Assembly (NCBI GenBank): GCA_020080175.1
Contig: JAGHQL010000120.1
Span: 19,324-83,323 of the forward strand
Reading direction: 5' to 3'
Length of the DNA stretch: 64,000 nt
DNA from: Glutinoglossum americanum
Lineage: Eukaryota > Ascomycota > Geoglossomycetes > Geoglossales > Geoglossaceae
Shown: one piece after another, positions 10,757 through 24,822 of the stretch
How the letters are laid out: each line of letters opens with the position of its first letter
Position numbering within the stretch: the first letter of the stretch is position 1
The notes under the pieces: model-generated
Seen by the model: the letters and a program-made list of their open reading frames with translations, nothing else
What the model was told of the DNA's origin: nothing
The model's database searches: none
Made by a program: the position numbers and the translations under genes

Positions 10757-13700
10757 TCAATACCTAAAGTCTCGGAATGCCTTTGATCCCCTTCGGACGA
10801 CTCGATGTAATGTTCTCATCGGCTGCCACCGAAGAGGCATATCAGCAGCGAGCGTCTCATCCAGCCACGCCAGAACTTCGCGATACTTGCTCTGTTTGCG
10901 AGCCAACACATCACGGAAAGCTATCGACGCCAACCTGCAAAGTGGCGAAATGATTAGCTAGCTTCAACCCGAAATCGGCATCGAACGAATGAAGCACGCG
11001 GGAAATGAAAACCGACGATCACGCTTATCCCACCTCTAGTTGAGGCAAGGGCTCGCGGACATGAGTATCGTTCAATAGCGCATCGCGGAACGAGGCCCGC
11101 CTTGCCAGGCGAGATTCTGCTTACCATTTGACCTGCGCTTTCGTGACGGCGCATTTGTAGCTAGTAAATTTCTCGTTTTTGTTTTTGCTCTTGAGAAGCA
11201 CAAATGCGAGCTCTACTAGGTCTTCAATGGTCCCTTTAACTCATATATATTAGTATCTTTTTCGCCAAACACTCCGGCGCAACGCAGGGTCTCCGCTGCT
11301 CGGGGATCGTAGGGTTTTCTAGCATGCGAAGTCAAGGAAAAAGACTTACTAATTAATATCGCCGACCGAGGCTGCTTATTGGAAGGAAGTGATTTAGTGT
11401 AGGAATGAAACTTCATAGCAGACTCGATAAAGTTCTGATATACGTTGGTGAGTACTGTAGGGATTGAATTGAAATTCGTATCGAGGAACATGGCATGCGT
11501 TTGAATTTTGAAGGCACTGAATGAATAAACATCAGCGTTTTGGTAGTATGGAGAAAGCGGCACGCAGCATGCCCCAAGCCGCTAGAGAAGAAAAAAAAGA
11601 AAGAGAGTTGGTCGTACTTGAGAGATTTCCGGTGAAAAGTTCTTCCGGGGAGTTTTGAATATTCGACGGTGAGGGAGTCGGCAACGACTGCTACAGCGTT
11701 AGCTTTAACCCCAGGATCGACAGGCATGACGTCGTACCACCATCCTTTGCCCTGCGTCTCTCCTTGCAGATGTCCAAGGTCCTAGTATCCACCAGGGTAG
11801 CGCAATATGGGAACTGGGTGGTGCCCACCAACCGTGGTACCTTTTTGTCGTTCACCACAACTTCAAAATTGACCAAACTCTTAGCAGGGTTGACGGAAAC
11901 TCCGTACTCGGGCCTACCGTCATGCATAACCTGTAAGAACTGCTTTGCGTGGTCTCGATTAAGAGTGATTAGCAGAAAATCGTCGATTAGTCTTAGCAAG
12001 ATGCTGTCCTCGGCACCGAGAAAACCAAGGACCTTCTGCTCCAGGTCCCCGTAGAAAAAGTTGCACAAAAGGCTGGACAGGACGGAGCCTTGTGGGATCC
12101 CAGCCTTCTGCCGGTAGAACTTTTTGCCAATTTTGACCAGGTTACGCTGGACATGCTCTCCCAAGAGGTCCAGGAGAGTATCCCTATCTTGGAATGTCCG
12201 AACCACTTGATCCACGAAAATTGTATTCTTCTTCCCGCGCGCGAGGTCTTCCTCGACCGCCTGACCGAAGGCTGAATAGTCATCGGACGCCCTTGCCGTG
12301 GCTTTGAACTGCCGTGAGGGCTTTCCAGGCTTTACCTCGTGAGCGCTATATCCGTGGCCATCAGGAGGCCTAATTTCTACATGACGTTCGATCCGGTATT
12401 CCTGCTGGGTTACCAGACGTTCCACGAGTTGGACCAATTGACGTTGGGGGATAGTGTCGAAGCAAGATTGCACATCTACTTTGGCGAAATAAAGCCTGTG
12501 GTCCGCCAAGCCACGCTGTTCCAACTTTGCCTTGTAGGACTTCAGTTTAAGGTACATATCCCCGACCGAAAAGAGGGCGGACCCGAGTTTGCTGGGTTGC
12601 GTTTTCTAGGAAGCTTGATTTAGTGAAAAACAGACAGCCGTTTAAATAAGAGTTCGGCACCTTTTCATAGCCCAGCACGTTAAATACCGGGGTCATGACC
12701 GAGTTGATACTCCTTCCAAGTAAAACCCTCCCGTTATGTTTCTTCATTACTCTCCTCCTTAGATTGACGATTGGTCGCACTCCGACTTCTTTGGGCAAGA
12801 TTCTCACTTGACTAAATCCTAGAGATCGCTTATCCAACAGCCTTTTTGCTGTTGCAGTTTTGACCTCTTCAAACATCGACAGCTTCAGGGTTGTCAGAGC
12901 TGGCTCGGATAATGACCGCCAGACATTATGGCGAAAGAAGAGGAGCCGGTTTCGGTGGACATTAGTCTCTGTAACATGAAAATTACTGCGAATAAGCGGG
13001 ATGAGGAGCGAGTCGAAGACATAATATACAAATTCAGAGAATATGCTCAAGCGCTTGTTTTGGTCAGAGAGAGATATCTTCGCCGTAGGCCTGAGATTTG
13101 GTGGTGTAAGCCATGGAATGCCGATGATCTGTCGGCGTTAGAGACAAATGATAAGTAGTGGTGTTGTGTGGCTGATAAGTATACCTTCAGGCCTTGAAGT
13201 ACCTCGTGTAAGGTCAAACTTTCAAATCTACGCAAACGTATGAACCGGTCCACATTTCGCATCATGATATTCTTGTTCCATTCTCCGATTTCTCCAGTTC
13301 CCCAGAATTCTTCTGGTATAATGGTGCAAAGTACCGCTCGGCAAAATGCTGATACCCTCGCAGGAGGCGTGGCAAAGTCTGCAAAGGATTGTTTTTGCGG
13401 GTATAGTTCATTATTCCCTGCGTTAGTCTCCTCATTGTCCGGGGACGGTATAGTCCGACCAGATCTGTTGGTAAGATTCTGGGTATCCAACATAGTTGAT
13501 CCATCGCTACTGGGGATTTTGGGTTGGCTTTTCGCTTCCTTCGGCGCAAGCGGTGCATCTAGATCCTTAGCCCCCCAGGAGTCAGTATCAAACTCCCTTG
13601 TAGGAACGCGGGCAATGGCGGTATGAACCTACGCAATAATGTCTTAGGACCTCGGCGTACGAGCACCGTCCGTGCAGCTTCTGGAATCTGCTAACTAGCT

Positions 13701-15238
13701 CGACCAACCTCCCACGGAGTCTTTTAGGGACCCGTACTTTTGACACTCGCCCTTTGATCACTGAGCCTCCGTTTTTTAAAGATCGGGCATATTCAGAGCT
13801 CGTAATCTCCTGTTCTCGCATTGTATAGTCCTTAAAAGGCTGCACAGTTTCTCTACTGTTGGTAGTTGAATCAAATACATTGTGAAGTCCAAACACGCGT
13901 GGAAAAATATATTTCATTATGTGGACAGTATGTTCGGGATTCCCAGGGTCTGAGTATCGGTTCAAGACGTCTGTTTTCTGTTAGCTTTAGAAGCCAGAAA
14001 AGAAGGCCAGAAACTAACGAATATGTCTAAGTCCAAAGTGGGCCTCTCCCTTGGAGTTGAGAGCAGCCCGGGCATAGAGCATACGATTGCGGACAAACGT
14101 GATATTCCCAGGCGTATGCAGACCAAAAGCATTTGGTTTAGGTGAAGACTTTTCGGGCACGGCCTTATTGCCTAACAGTTCCGTGGGGCCACCAGTCTTC
14201 GAGTGAGATGCCTCCAAGGGCTTTTGCCCTGCTTGCAAGTCGATAAGAGGTATCCCTTAAAGATATAGTGAGTATGTGAAGCAATTTGTGAGATTCTCCC
14301 TACAATATTGAATCCACATACCGCTCAGCTGATAGTAGTTTCCTTGTCCAGTATTAACGGCAATGAATATCCCACAGTCGAGTACCAAGTCGATCATTGC
14401 GCACTCGCCCCCTCTGCCCAATAGCCGTAGTAGGCTAGCCCAGAGAGGACTTTTGAGCGTGTCAACGTGAACATTAGGAAAATGGGATACCAGGCCCGGG
14501 ATTCCGGCACCAGTGGCATGGTCTTGGTTGGCTAGCCGCGCTGCTGACGACCGTTGATACCCTTGACAAATGATATGCGGGGGCCTGTTGGCATGTCTGT
14601 ATATCCCGTTAAAAAGGAGATATATCACGAAGTCGATGACCTTGCATCGCGTAAGCGATTTTGTTCGGAATACCGAAACAGTTTCGTTTCGGGGCGGTTC
14701 TTGGGGTCTAGCAAGAGCGGTGCTAGGCTAAATAGATAGTGGTTACGAGATAAAGGGAAACGCGCCCACCAACCTCGGATTGAGAATGAGCACCCCCCTC
14801 AGTGTGATCTGCCGACGCTGAGTGATGCTGAGAGTATGTCTCCAGCTCCTTCAGGCGATTAGTACTATCGCTCCTCGCGTGAATTGGTACTCCAACGAGG
14901 GTTGAGTCCAGAAGCGTTGCGAGTGCCTTTCCAGTAATATCACGCCCCTCCTCATCCGCATCCGCACCTTCCTTCCCGATTGCTGGGCCATACGTTACTA
15001 TTCCCAGGGATGCAATCCTCCGCTGCCTTGTCTTCGAGGAAGATGGAAGTCTCGATATAAGGTAATCGCGCAAGGTGGCCACGCGAGGGTAATAGAGGGA
15101 GAGCAGAGGATGTGAGATCGTGGCACTGCTCTCACACCCCAGGCGACGACGTCCCGGCGAATGATTTGTTTTTGCTTTCTTCCGAGGCTCATCTTTTATC
15201 GATTTCTTAGAGCGGGTTCTCTTTCGCTTGCCTGTCAT
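10757..15238 (-). CDS. TERT: Telomerase reverse transcriptase catalytic subunit
   Basis: Protein component of telomerase, which adds telomeric repeats from an RNA template. I read 11 exons on the minus strand: 15238-14774, 14640-14322, 14255-14019, 13970-13633, 13565-13185, 13128-12661, 12605-11738, 11690-11618, 11516-11350, 11233-11125, 10934-10757. They keep one frame (1,200 aa). The TEN-type N-terminus has LLSLYYPRVATLRDYL and GNYYQLSG. Next come FGLRHIHVLNRY, the CP/T region (VPKRLRGRLVELVSRFQKLH, RCSYAEVLRHYC, FIRLRRFESLTLHEVLQG) and motifs 1/2 (RILPKEVGVRPIVNLRRR). Motif A is YFAKVDVQSCFDTI (Asp about 780), B' is GIPQGSVLSSLLCNFFYGDL, C is LLRLIDDFLLIT (Asp-Asp about 944-945). The C-terminal extension has AFKIQTHAMFLDT and VTKAQVKWLASIAFRDVL. 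Catalytic aspartates are intact. Least certain borders: the exon 1 donor (GTTGGT) with its acceptor at 14641, and the exon 7 donor (11737 or 11740). Confidence 0.95.
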
Positions 15239-16862
15239 CTTGAATTGATCAATGGTGGTCGGATGCTGTCAACCATCGACGCGTCTGTCTCGACCGGCTG
15301 CATGTGGAGAGACGTCGTATAGAACTACAGCGACGAAACGCAAGGGGCAGACAGACGTCACGGAACAAGCCAAATTGCTATACTTTATTCTAACGAGTCG
15401 ATGTGGTGTTGAGGCTGCATGCGAGATGTATATTTAGCCCAGATGCCAGAGGCCAACGCGGGTTTATCTGTCTCCCTCGACGCGATGGGACTCTCTGCAT
15501 AATTTATTTAGTGGCGTAGCACAGGTGTCCCCAGCCTTTTCCCTAGCAACGCGCCGTGTGATGTTCCCATATCTTTGCATTTGAAGATAAAAACCGTATC
15601 CTTCTATCCGCAACGGTATGGATGCTTTAAGATCAGACCTTGATGGCTTCTATTCTTTCTTCGGAAGTAATGATACTAACTATCCAACGTATGCTCGATA
15701 ACATGCGAACCTGTGAAAGCCTGCAGCCTACAAAGTACAGCCTACAGCCTACGGATTACATAACACCTCACGGATTGGTAGGATCGTCGATATCATCCCG
15801 TTCACGTACTATGTGCTGCTCGTGTCCTGCCTATTCCATCATCCCAGCACCCGAAGTTCTACAAGACATATTAACCAGCGTTCTGGAAATTGCGCAGCTC
15901 CATCGAAACTCTGCGCCGTATGGAGTGCACAGAATCCCACTGGCCACCCTCGCTTTCGCCTTAACCAACAGGTTATCCCTGCCCTGGCCTGGGCGTCCCT
16001 ACAATCCTTACATTCTCCCCGGCCTTAGCAAGAGAGGTCTCATCTGCCGCTCGCGTCGACCAATCGCACACCGACGCGAATTTTCGGAGCAAACACAGAC
16101 GTTGGACGTTGGAAACTCCATCTAGAATTACGAGCGCCGCCTGCCAGCCACTCTTGCACACTTCGCTCGGACTGCGGCGCCAATCTATTTGCTCCGTATC
16201 CACGCGCCGTTCGTCTTGAGCCTCGTTCAAACCCCGTTCGCTCGCTCGCTCGAAGCCCCAGTTTCGTTTTTGGGCCTTTTGGCCTCTCAAGTCTTGGATT
16301 GAGGCTTTGATAAATATAGCCTTCGACTCGATTTTTTCCGAACTCGATCCCTGGAACTTACCCTTGTCCCTTGTCCCTTCTCCCGCCCTCTCGTCTTGTA
16401 CAATATTTGCGTGAGTCTCGGCGCCGACCGCACATTGGTCCCCGGCGTCCTCAGCGTCCCCAGCATTGTCCCCCACTGCACCGTATCCAGCACCCCTCGC
16501 CGTCTCTCATCGGTAGTGTGGCCCTCCGTTCTTTTGGGCTTGTCTAACGAAACCGCATCCCCCCAAGTACAAGGTCTCTGACCAGGGCTGCACAACGTAA
16601 ACCAAGGACGAATTACATACCTCCAAAATAGTTATTCTGCGACAAGGGAACGAGCCTTGATTCGTCGAAGCGTTGGGTTTTCTCGCTTTTCTTGGGTCAC
16701 CAAGTTTATTGCTCCCTCGCGAATCGCGTTCTAGGCCAACTACCTTTCGTCCCTCCATCTCTGAGGTGTCTCTCTGCAACGCACTCACTGTTGGGTCGGA
16801 CAACTCATCATCTCCCCACGCTTCCTGGTCCTAAACCTGATACCTCATGTGCCTCAGTCAGG
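15239..16862. other. Divergent promoter region, TERT and RhoGEF
   Basis: This 1.6-kb stretch lies between the divergent starts of TERT (-) and the RhoGEF (+). The part from about 16,100 is C/T-rich on the plus strand, typical of a long fungal promoter and leader. A frame open from 16,692 into the RhoGEF has no conserved residues before 16,863. No separate gene is supported. Confidence 0.5.
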
Positions 16863-19800
16863 ATGCCGTCAGGCGATTCAGACCACAACTACTACACTTT
16901 ACACCACCACCGTCCTCACTCTCAACAGGCCGATTATCGACATCCTCCCCGTCGCTCTGTTGACAGCGACGAAGGCAATCGATATCGGCCGCCTCCAACC
17001 TCGTTCGGGAATCCTCATCCTACGTCAACTTATTCGACTTCGCGATCTGCTCAAGAGTCATCACCTAAGCTACCTACGATAACGACAAGCTTCGAGAACT
17101 TTGCCTCGAATGCACGTCTCAACGGAGTCGCGAACGGAGCACTTGCCGAGGACGACTCGCCAGACCCACACGAGTTCTACCGACAATTCCAAGATCCGTT
17201 TAGAAGAGCCGCTCCGGGGTTCCTTGATCAGCCCGATATTATCGTCGAGAGATTAGACGACGGGATGGCGAGGCCTGCTTACCAGCAGAAGTCCTCCACC
17301 TCGACTGCGCGTTTCAATGGAAGTGCCTCAAAGCATGCGCCCATAACCTCGCGAGATGGAGCTCGGCCATCTTACCGTTCGGCGTCAGTTTCTTCGGACG
17401 CTACTTCACCTTTAAATGCGACTCGATCCAATCCTAATCTGTCTAGCGTTTCTAGGTCTCAGCAATCTTCCTTGAAGGAGCTAGTCAATCGCTTCAACCA
17501 AAATACGAATGATAACCCGCCGATTCTTGCCCAGAGGGCAACCTCGGGGGGGGTAAGATCAGGTGTTTCTACGACGGCCGGATCCAGTCACTCAGGGTCG
17601 CGCAAACCTCCTGGCTGGAAGCCTGCTGGTAAAAGTGGCTCTAGCGGATCTACGAGAGAGCTAGGATACAACAGCCAACAACCCCATAAGGCGCCAAGGG
17701 CTACACAACGAAGCAAATATACTCGTGAAGATACCGCCTCCACTGTACCCGCCCCACGATCTCCAAAGGGCGAGCGGTCGAAACCTCCGCCACTAAGTCC
17801 TATCGTTCACCACGCGTCTCGTTCAATGACTCACCTCCCTCAAGTGGAGGACAAGACGACAAGACGACCACTATTTGGGGAAATACTGACGGTTGTATCA
17901 GGTTCCGATGATCTTGGTTATGGTATTCCTGGATACCAACGGAGGGGCTCAGAAGGGAATGCGCCCAGCCCAGACCCGGCAATTCACAAGCGGAGCCGAT
18001 CCGACGTTGAAATATCCCCTTCCTCTCCCACGGCCTGGTATCTCGGCCTTACGCCTTCTCTAGAGGGTATCAACGTAAACAAGAGAGAATCTCCGCGTGC
18101 AGGACACGGACACCGGCGGGCGAGGAGCGACGCAGCAGGCAATCCTTCTAACCTTCCGTCGACCGCTAGTGGGCTTGGGGTTCACATGAAGACAGTATCG
18201 CCTTCACCTGAGGCGAGCCCCACAACCAGTTCAAATGGAACCGCGACCCGAACTCAGTATTCTCGAATACCGCTCAGCACCAGACGTTTAAGCGATCCAC
18301 CGGATCCTGGAACCTCACCCCCTGCGACAAGGGCAGATTCTAGGACAGGAGGTCGCGTAACCACACCCCCAAAGGGACAGAGTGCGATACCGAAACCATA
18401 TCGGCGATCGCTTAGTCCAAGCGGGAACCCTCCGCCTGTGTCACCGAGGGGGACCTCGAGACAACAGACTATAAATGCTGGTCTACCTAGTCCAAGTCTT
18501 AAGGCATATATCACTGCGCCTATCCCGAAGGTGTCTCCTCCTCTGAGAAGTTCCAGACCAAGACAACCAATATCATCTGCAAATACAGCTTCCAGAGGTA
18601 AGGGTGTGGATCGATACGGTGTAACAAACAAGGTGGGGCCTTCCAGTAGGGATAACCGACCACCGAACGACGCAAGATCCAGAACGAAGAAGATCCCAGA
18701 GCTCGGTGGCGTGGATTTTGCTGCTCGCCGAGAGAGAATCCAAAGGGCGTTTACAAAGAGTTTGAGGGAGAGCCAGAAAAGGGATGAAGATGAGGCTGCT
18801 AAAACGCGCCTGGCTAGGGAAAAAGAGGAGAAATTGCAGAGGGAGAAGGATACGGAGAATGAAGGAGTACAAGATACGGAGAGGAGTACAGTAAGAGGAG
18901 GTGAAGAGATACAGGACCGTGACCGGGAAGTGGAAGGAGGGATGCACACCGACATTAGGAAGGAGGATGATAATGGTCAAGGGCAAGAGCAAGCGAAGGA
19001 ACTAGAGGTGCAGAGTGAAGCGGGGGAGGGAACAGATGCAGACGCGAGATGCAAACCCGTGGAGGAAACAGGATCCCAGACCTCACACGGCTTGAGACCA
19101 GAACAGGAGAAAATCTACGATGAAGAGCAGAGGTTATCGCTTGATACAAACGCGTTACCATTGCCCTCCCAAAATGGCAAAGCGAATCAGGAGAAAGGAA
19201 TTCAGGAGGACGACTCTCCAACGTTGAGTACACCGGTTGACGATAGGAGAATGCGAGCACCGAGTCCTCAAGGCCGAACGCCAATTTCTGCAGTTTCTGT
19301 ACTCACAGCCGCAAGTTCCAGTCTCCTTACCCCCATCGAGAACTCGCCTCAACAGGAACAAGCGCAAGCCAGCCAACTAGCTAATTTGGGCGCTCCACGG
19401 CAACGGACTGTACTCAGCCAGGTCATGCAAATGAGATATGCTAGCCCTTCAAGGACCGAGACTGAGATAGCAGATGACAATGCTTCTGAGAATGGGTCTA
19501 TCCAGATCATGCTCAGAGAAACCCCAATCGTTAACAACACAGAATTCCGGGATCCATCCAGTTTTGCGTGGAACTTAGATTCAAGGAGAACCAGCACCCG
19601 GTGGAGTAGGGATTCGCTAGACTCGGTATCCCACGACGAAGAAACTCTGGAAAAGGGTCGGGAGCACTTCATGGAGCCTATTGGAGATCCTTTGCAGAAT
19701 GCACAAGCTGAAGTTACGAGCCCATCCATCCCGCAAATAATTACCGATCAAAGTAGTATCCAGGATTGGAGTCCAATATCCCTCAAGACTACTGCGAGAT

Positions 19801-22800
19801 CTGGGCATACAACTCTGGATACCGAAGCGTACAATGCAATTTCTAGAGTACTGGAGCACTACCATAACCCAAGCTTCGTCAGCCCGGAGATGATGCATGA
19901 CTTCCAACAGCAAATTCTTACCGAGTCACCTGAGCTCGCCAGACAAGGCGGCTGGGACCCTAAACGCGTGACCCAATTGTATCTGCAGGAACTAGCCAGG
20001 ACAAGAGTCACAAATCATAGACCAACTCCAGAAGCACATAGGCTGGAACCAGCATTTAACCGTGCGCCTCAACTTCCGGATAGGGAATCTGATGGGGACG
20101 CAGTCACCCCAGCAACAGCAACGGACATAGAATGCACTGATATTGACGATAGTACGGGTGGGACTCAGCATGAATGTGCCTCTGAAACGGGATGGTCATC
20201 CAACCGACCCAGTTTTGACGCTGGTCTTGGCGCCGGTCTCGAAACTAGAGACGAGCCTCAATGGCGGTTAAGCAGTGCAAGCCTTCAGAATCGGGATGAC
20301 TGGACCGACGCATCCCCATCCGTAGCTGACTGGATCGCTCCACTAGCTGCGGATAATCGCATCGACGGAAACGACGATCGCGACTTTCCGCCCACCCCAC
20401 CCCCAAAAGACTGGGAGGCTTCACAGAAGCCCCCCATCCCGGCAAAAATTCCTATCCAACCTAAGCTGCAGGGCCTAAGTCGTGAAGACACTCAAACCCC
20501 TCGCAATCTCACGGATGACCGCCCTCAATTGCCGGAACTAGATTCCATAGGCGAAGGGCTAGGACTAGCAATTGATGTCGGGCCTCTAGATCATTCACCA
20601 ACAGTTCCCCCACCGCCGCTTCCAAACTATTCCCCCCCACCACCCCCAACCGCCACGACAGACCAGTCCATATACCCCGCGACAGCACATGGGCATGGAG
20701 CTTTTGCACCGCCCTCACCGAGTCTTTACACCAGGTATCCGCCCTCGAGTGTATTCCCAGATGAAAGCAGCCGCCGCGAGTCATCCACGCGAAAGAGTGA
20801 TGATAACTCCTTCCGATATACTGTATCGGGGCAATCCACCAAGCCCACATCATACGCTGAGTCTCAGGAGAACATCGCTCACTGCCAACAGATGGTCGAA
20901 TTAACCGTCAGACCCCCGACGCCAACCCCACTGCAACGCCGTCTCAACAAGCGAAAACATGTCCTCAAGGAGCTTGTCGACACTGAACTATCCTTCCACA
21001 GGGATATGACGGTCACGGAGGAAATTTACAAGGGCACATCAAATGCGTGTTCTGGCGTGACAGCGGAAGATATCAAAGTCTTGTTCGGTAATTCGGCAGA
21101 AATTGTCGCATTCTCCAAGTCCTTCCTTGACGCGCTAAAGCATGCTGTCTCAACCGTATATGTTTTGCCAAAGGGTAGCAATGGCAGTCCTAGCAAGCGG
21201 GGTAGCGTATCCTCCTCCTCGGGCAGCCCCAGCACTGAAGATAGATCATCCCTTGGTGGCCCGGACCTAACTGACGACGAGAAGGACAGGAGGACGTTTG
21301 TCGGTGAGGTGTTTGGTCAGCACATGGCTCAGATGGAGAAGGTATACGGCGACTATTTGAAGAATCACGACGCGGCCAACAAGCGATTACAAAAGCTACA
21401 AACGACTCAGAGCGTGGCCATCTGGTTACAAGAATGCCGGACCGTCGCGGAGGACCTCACTCACGCTTGGTCTCTAGACTCCTTGCTCGTTAAGCCTGTG
21501 CAGAGGGTTCTCAAGTATCCCCTCCTTCTAGCGCAGTTACTCGAGGAGACCCCCGATAACCATCCGGACTTCTCCGCCATAGAAGTTGCCGCCCGAGAGA
21601 TGACGGAGGTATCGCATCGGATCAACGAGCTGAAGAAGCGAGTGGATCTCGTCGAGAAGGTGATTAGCCGGAAACGAAAGGAGTCAGACGTCAGAGCTGG
21701 CATCTCGAAAGCCTTTGGACGGAGAACCGAGAAGCTTCGACGGCAAGTGGGGCTTTCCGAGACGAAGGAGGACCGGACGTATGACGACTTATCCACGAGG
21801 TTCGGGTCACATTTCATCCAGCTCCAGTTTGTAATGAGAGACGTTGAGATATACACCACCGAAGTGACGGAATTCGTCGAGAAGTTCAACGGGTACATTC
21901 AGTCAGTCGAAGAGTTCATCGACGTCAACCAGACCAGCTATCCTGAAGCGGAGAGCAAGTGGAGGAAATTCGCGCAGTCGATGAGAGAGATGGGTGCGAG
22001 GGCCCTCTCCGAACATGTGAGTTGACAGACTGAATTTTTGCTCTGGAGAGTAGATGCTGATATGGCGTAGAAAGCGATGGTACGGAAGAGCGTCATTGAG
22101 CCTATGACTACTCTATTAAAACTACATGACGGACCCCAAAAACTCATGGGTAAACGCAATAAGAGAGCTATCGATTACGCACGATACATGTCCGTCAAAG
22201 ATCGCGGCGAGAAACCGGATAAGAGGACGCAAGAGCAGGCAGAGCAATTTATGGCCCTCAATGATACCCTCAAAGACGAGTTACCCAAGCTCTTCGCGAA
22301 AACGGCAAAGCTAGTCGGAGTGTGTTTGGAGAATTTCGTCGAGATTCAGGTCCAATGGCAGACCATCTGGCAAGAGAAGTTGAAGTGCATACTGGATGAG
22401 CACCAGGTTCCGAAAAACATTTCAGAAGTTGTTGAGCAGTTCTCCGGCGACTTTACTTACACGGAGACCCAGGTATCTGCTCTCTGCATCTGCAATGGCT
22501 CAATTCTGGCCGACAGGTCCAGTTTGCTCTCCCACCAAACTACCAACTCTCAAGACAGTGCTTCTCTGCGACGTCTGCCGAACCTGGACAGTCGCTCGCG
22601 CGGCCTCTCTCTCAACAGCGAAATCTCCCCATGCATCCCCGCACCAGACTTCGAAAACAGATATAGCGGTAGCTTTACATTTTCTCCGCTCGGAGATCGG
22701 ATGCCAGAGCTACCTGGCGCAACCGCAGCACCAACCCGATTGCGTGCCAATTCAACGTCTAGCAGGCCGTCTCCAACCCCAGATCTGCCTTCTGGGCCTC

Positions 22801-23334
22801 CTGGGGGGCGCTCCTTTTCTGTAGTCACGCCGCCTACTATCACTACGCGACCGAGCACTGGTCGTAGCGCCACGGATTTACCCGTAGGCTCGAGGCCACC
22901 CTCCGGGTCAACCTACTTCTCCGCGAGTCAAGATCTACAGAGGTCGGGGGCTTCCCCCAGGCCACATTCGAGCATCTTCTCTTCTGCCATGCCTATGCCC
23001 GACAGTAAAGAAGGCTCGCCGAATCCCTCCAGACCGTCGTCTTCGCACAGCGTCAACATTCTATTCCTGGCTGCCAGCCTCTTCGAGTTCAATATTGATA
23101 AGGCGAGGAAGGAGGCTGGGCATCCGTATCTCACTTATGTTCCAGGAGAGGTCAGCGTTCCTTTTTCCCAGTACAGCTTGCGCTTTCTCTGATGCTGACC
23201 TATGGAAAATATAGATTTTCGACGTCATCGGTGAGAAGGGGGAGCTCTGGCTTGCCAAGAACCAAGACGATCCTTCAGAGCAGGTCGGCTGGATATGGTC
23301 CCGGCATTTCGCCCGCCTGGCCGATGATCCTTGA
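16863..23334 (+). CDS. DH-BAR-SH3 Rho guanine-nucleotide exchange factor (Tuba/DNMBP, Gef1 type)
   Basis: Large RhoGEF expected to activate Cdc42-class GTPases at sites of polarity or septation and to bind membrane through its BAR domain. Exons are 16863-22016, 22071-23150 and 23215-23334 (2,117 aa), joined by 54- and 64-nt GT-AG introns. Residues 1-1350 are low-complexity (Ser, Pro, Arg), with a coiled-coil charged block near residues 620-760 and proline runs near 1250-1270. The DH domain spans roughly residues 1360-1610: KRKHVLKELVDTELSFHRDM, then LLVKPVQRVLKYPLLLAQLL, the diagnostic helix. A BAR-like helical domain follows (about 1620-1860: FVEKFNGYIQSVEEFIDVNQ, NFVEIQVQWQTIWQEKL). A second low-complexity linker leads to a C-terminal SH3 (about 2045-2117: YLTYVPGEIFDVIGEKGELW, VGWIWSRHFARL). 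Start at 16863 is favoured because the sequence left of it is not conserved in character. The exact relationship to Gef1 or Tuba is inferred from domain order. Confidence 0.92.
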
Positions 23335-24822
23335 AACAGATCTCTCCCGAACCCACCCTGCTCCCCTGCCAGGCGCGCATGCACCCCACATACATACAAC
23401 CAAACACACATACCACCGTCTTACACTAAGAAAAGCCCTCTTCTTACGTACGCTACAAAAAATCCCACATCCCTTTTTTTCCCAAAACAACCTTGCATTC
23501 TCATAATGGACCAACAGTCAGCCATCAGGTGGAGGCGACGCTCCCGCACACTTCCTACACGGAAAAAAAAATGGGGTCTCTTAATGGTTTTTACAAGCAT
23601 AATCACGCCACGCAACGAAAGAAAAAGGATAAAGTTCTTTTGCAATGAATGTATTGGGTACAAAGCAAGCGAAGCGGCATGTCATTACATTCTGCGTAAA
23701 ATCTTTTTAATTCTCGTGTCTTTTTATTCCCTTTCTCTTCCGTGAGATCAAAAAAATTTTTCTTCTCGCATAAGCCTCGGGAACGGGTCGTTCCATCGTT
23801 TTCTAGGTATTGTTCCCCTTTCTCCACGCATGTTTTCGCCCTTACACCCCTGGGACGGGGTACATGGCATGGATGAAATGAAACGCAGCGCGCACGGATG
23901 GGGATTTCAGGGCGGAGCGGGGGATGGAATACGGGAAGTAGGAAAAATTAGGGGTACATTCCATACAGAAGCAATTCGCCACAAAGTTTCTTTTTGCGCG
24001 TTATTCCACTAGGGCTTCTTTTTTTTCTTCCTCACATTCCGTGATGATGTCGACCAGCGCCTTTTCATTTTGCTCAGTATGGTGGTGTAATTGATGCCCA
24101 CCGTGTATATTAGAGAGAGAGAGAGGATCTCCATCCACGCCTCAACGCTCCGCTCCCCTCGGGGGGTCTTTTCCTTTCCAATTTTTTTTTTCATGTTCGT
24201 AATCTGTCTCTCCGCCCGCCTTTGCGCCCTCTAATGAAAGGGGGACCAAGGCGAGAGGGCCAGGGGGCCGGAGGGCTTAACTAGAGTCTTAACTAGATTT
24301 TAGTGGGGTAAAGCCTAAGCGGGATTCCGAATGCTTTTGCCGCGAGCCTCCATTACTTTTTCGCCATAACTGTGAATCCGCTGGCGGGTTTGGACCTTGG
24401 GATTACACTTTAGAATCAGCGAAATAGCTTGTAACGGTAAGGGGCGGCATAGCTTGATAAATCTACCCTGACTAATGAAATATTGGTATGCAGAACGGAG
24501 ACAAGCAAGTTTTGGCCAGGCTGGCGGGTCGTCATTGGTGTTTTCTCTGACAAGGCTGACTTGATTCAAGCTGCCTACCCTGGGTATATGCTTGATTCGA
24601 CTTACAATTCTTGCCGCATGATATAAGAAAAGGTATTGAAACAGAACACACCTGCCCACAGCTAGCGGCCACCTCATTCGCGTGAGATGGTCCCTGTCAC
24701 ATAGTATATTATTACCATAGATAAACATTCTCTTCTCGTTTCCCGCTCCCACGCCCAGGCACCCGGCCCCAAACGAAAGAGAAATAAATCATCCCACACC
24801 AAACAAAACTCTAACCTATTCA
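23335..24822. other. Convergent 3' region, RhoGEF and PLAC8 gene
   Basis: No coding feature is supported. The stretch has scattered A and T homopolymers and a short GA-repeat (near 24,110-24,125). An open frame at 24,315-24,752 (-) shows no domain, signal or family resemblance. Confidence 0.45.

Noticed and set aside
11764-13626. Plus-strand open frames across TERT
   Set aside because: They lie opposite clearly conserved TERT exons and show no family features.
22468-22513. Possible 44-nt intron in the RhoGEF (GTATCT...GACAG)
   Set aside because: Removing it shifts the frame to an early stop and destroys the LCICNGSILA stretch, which fits the BAR-domain context. Read-through keeps the frame to the SH3 domain.
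24315-24752. 145-codon minus-strand frame
   Set aside because: No domain, no signal peptide, no plausible leader, and composition like its non-coding flanks.
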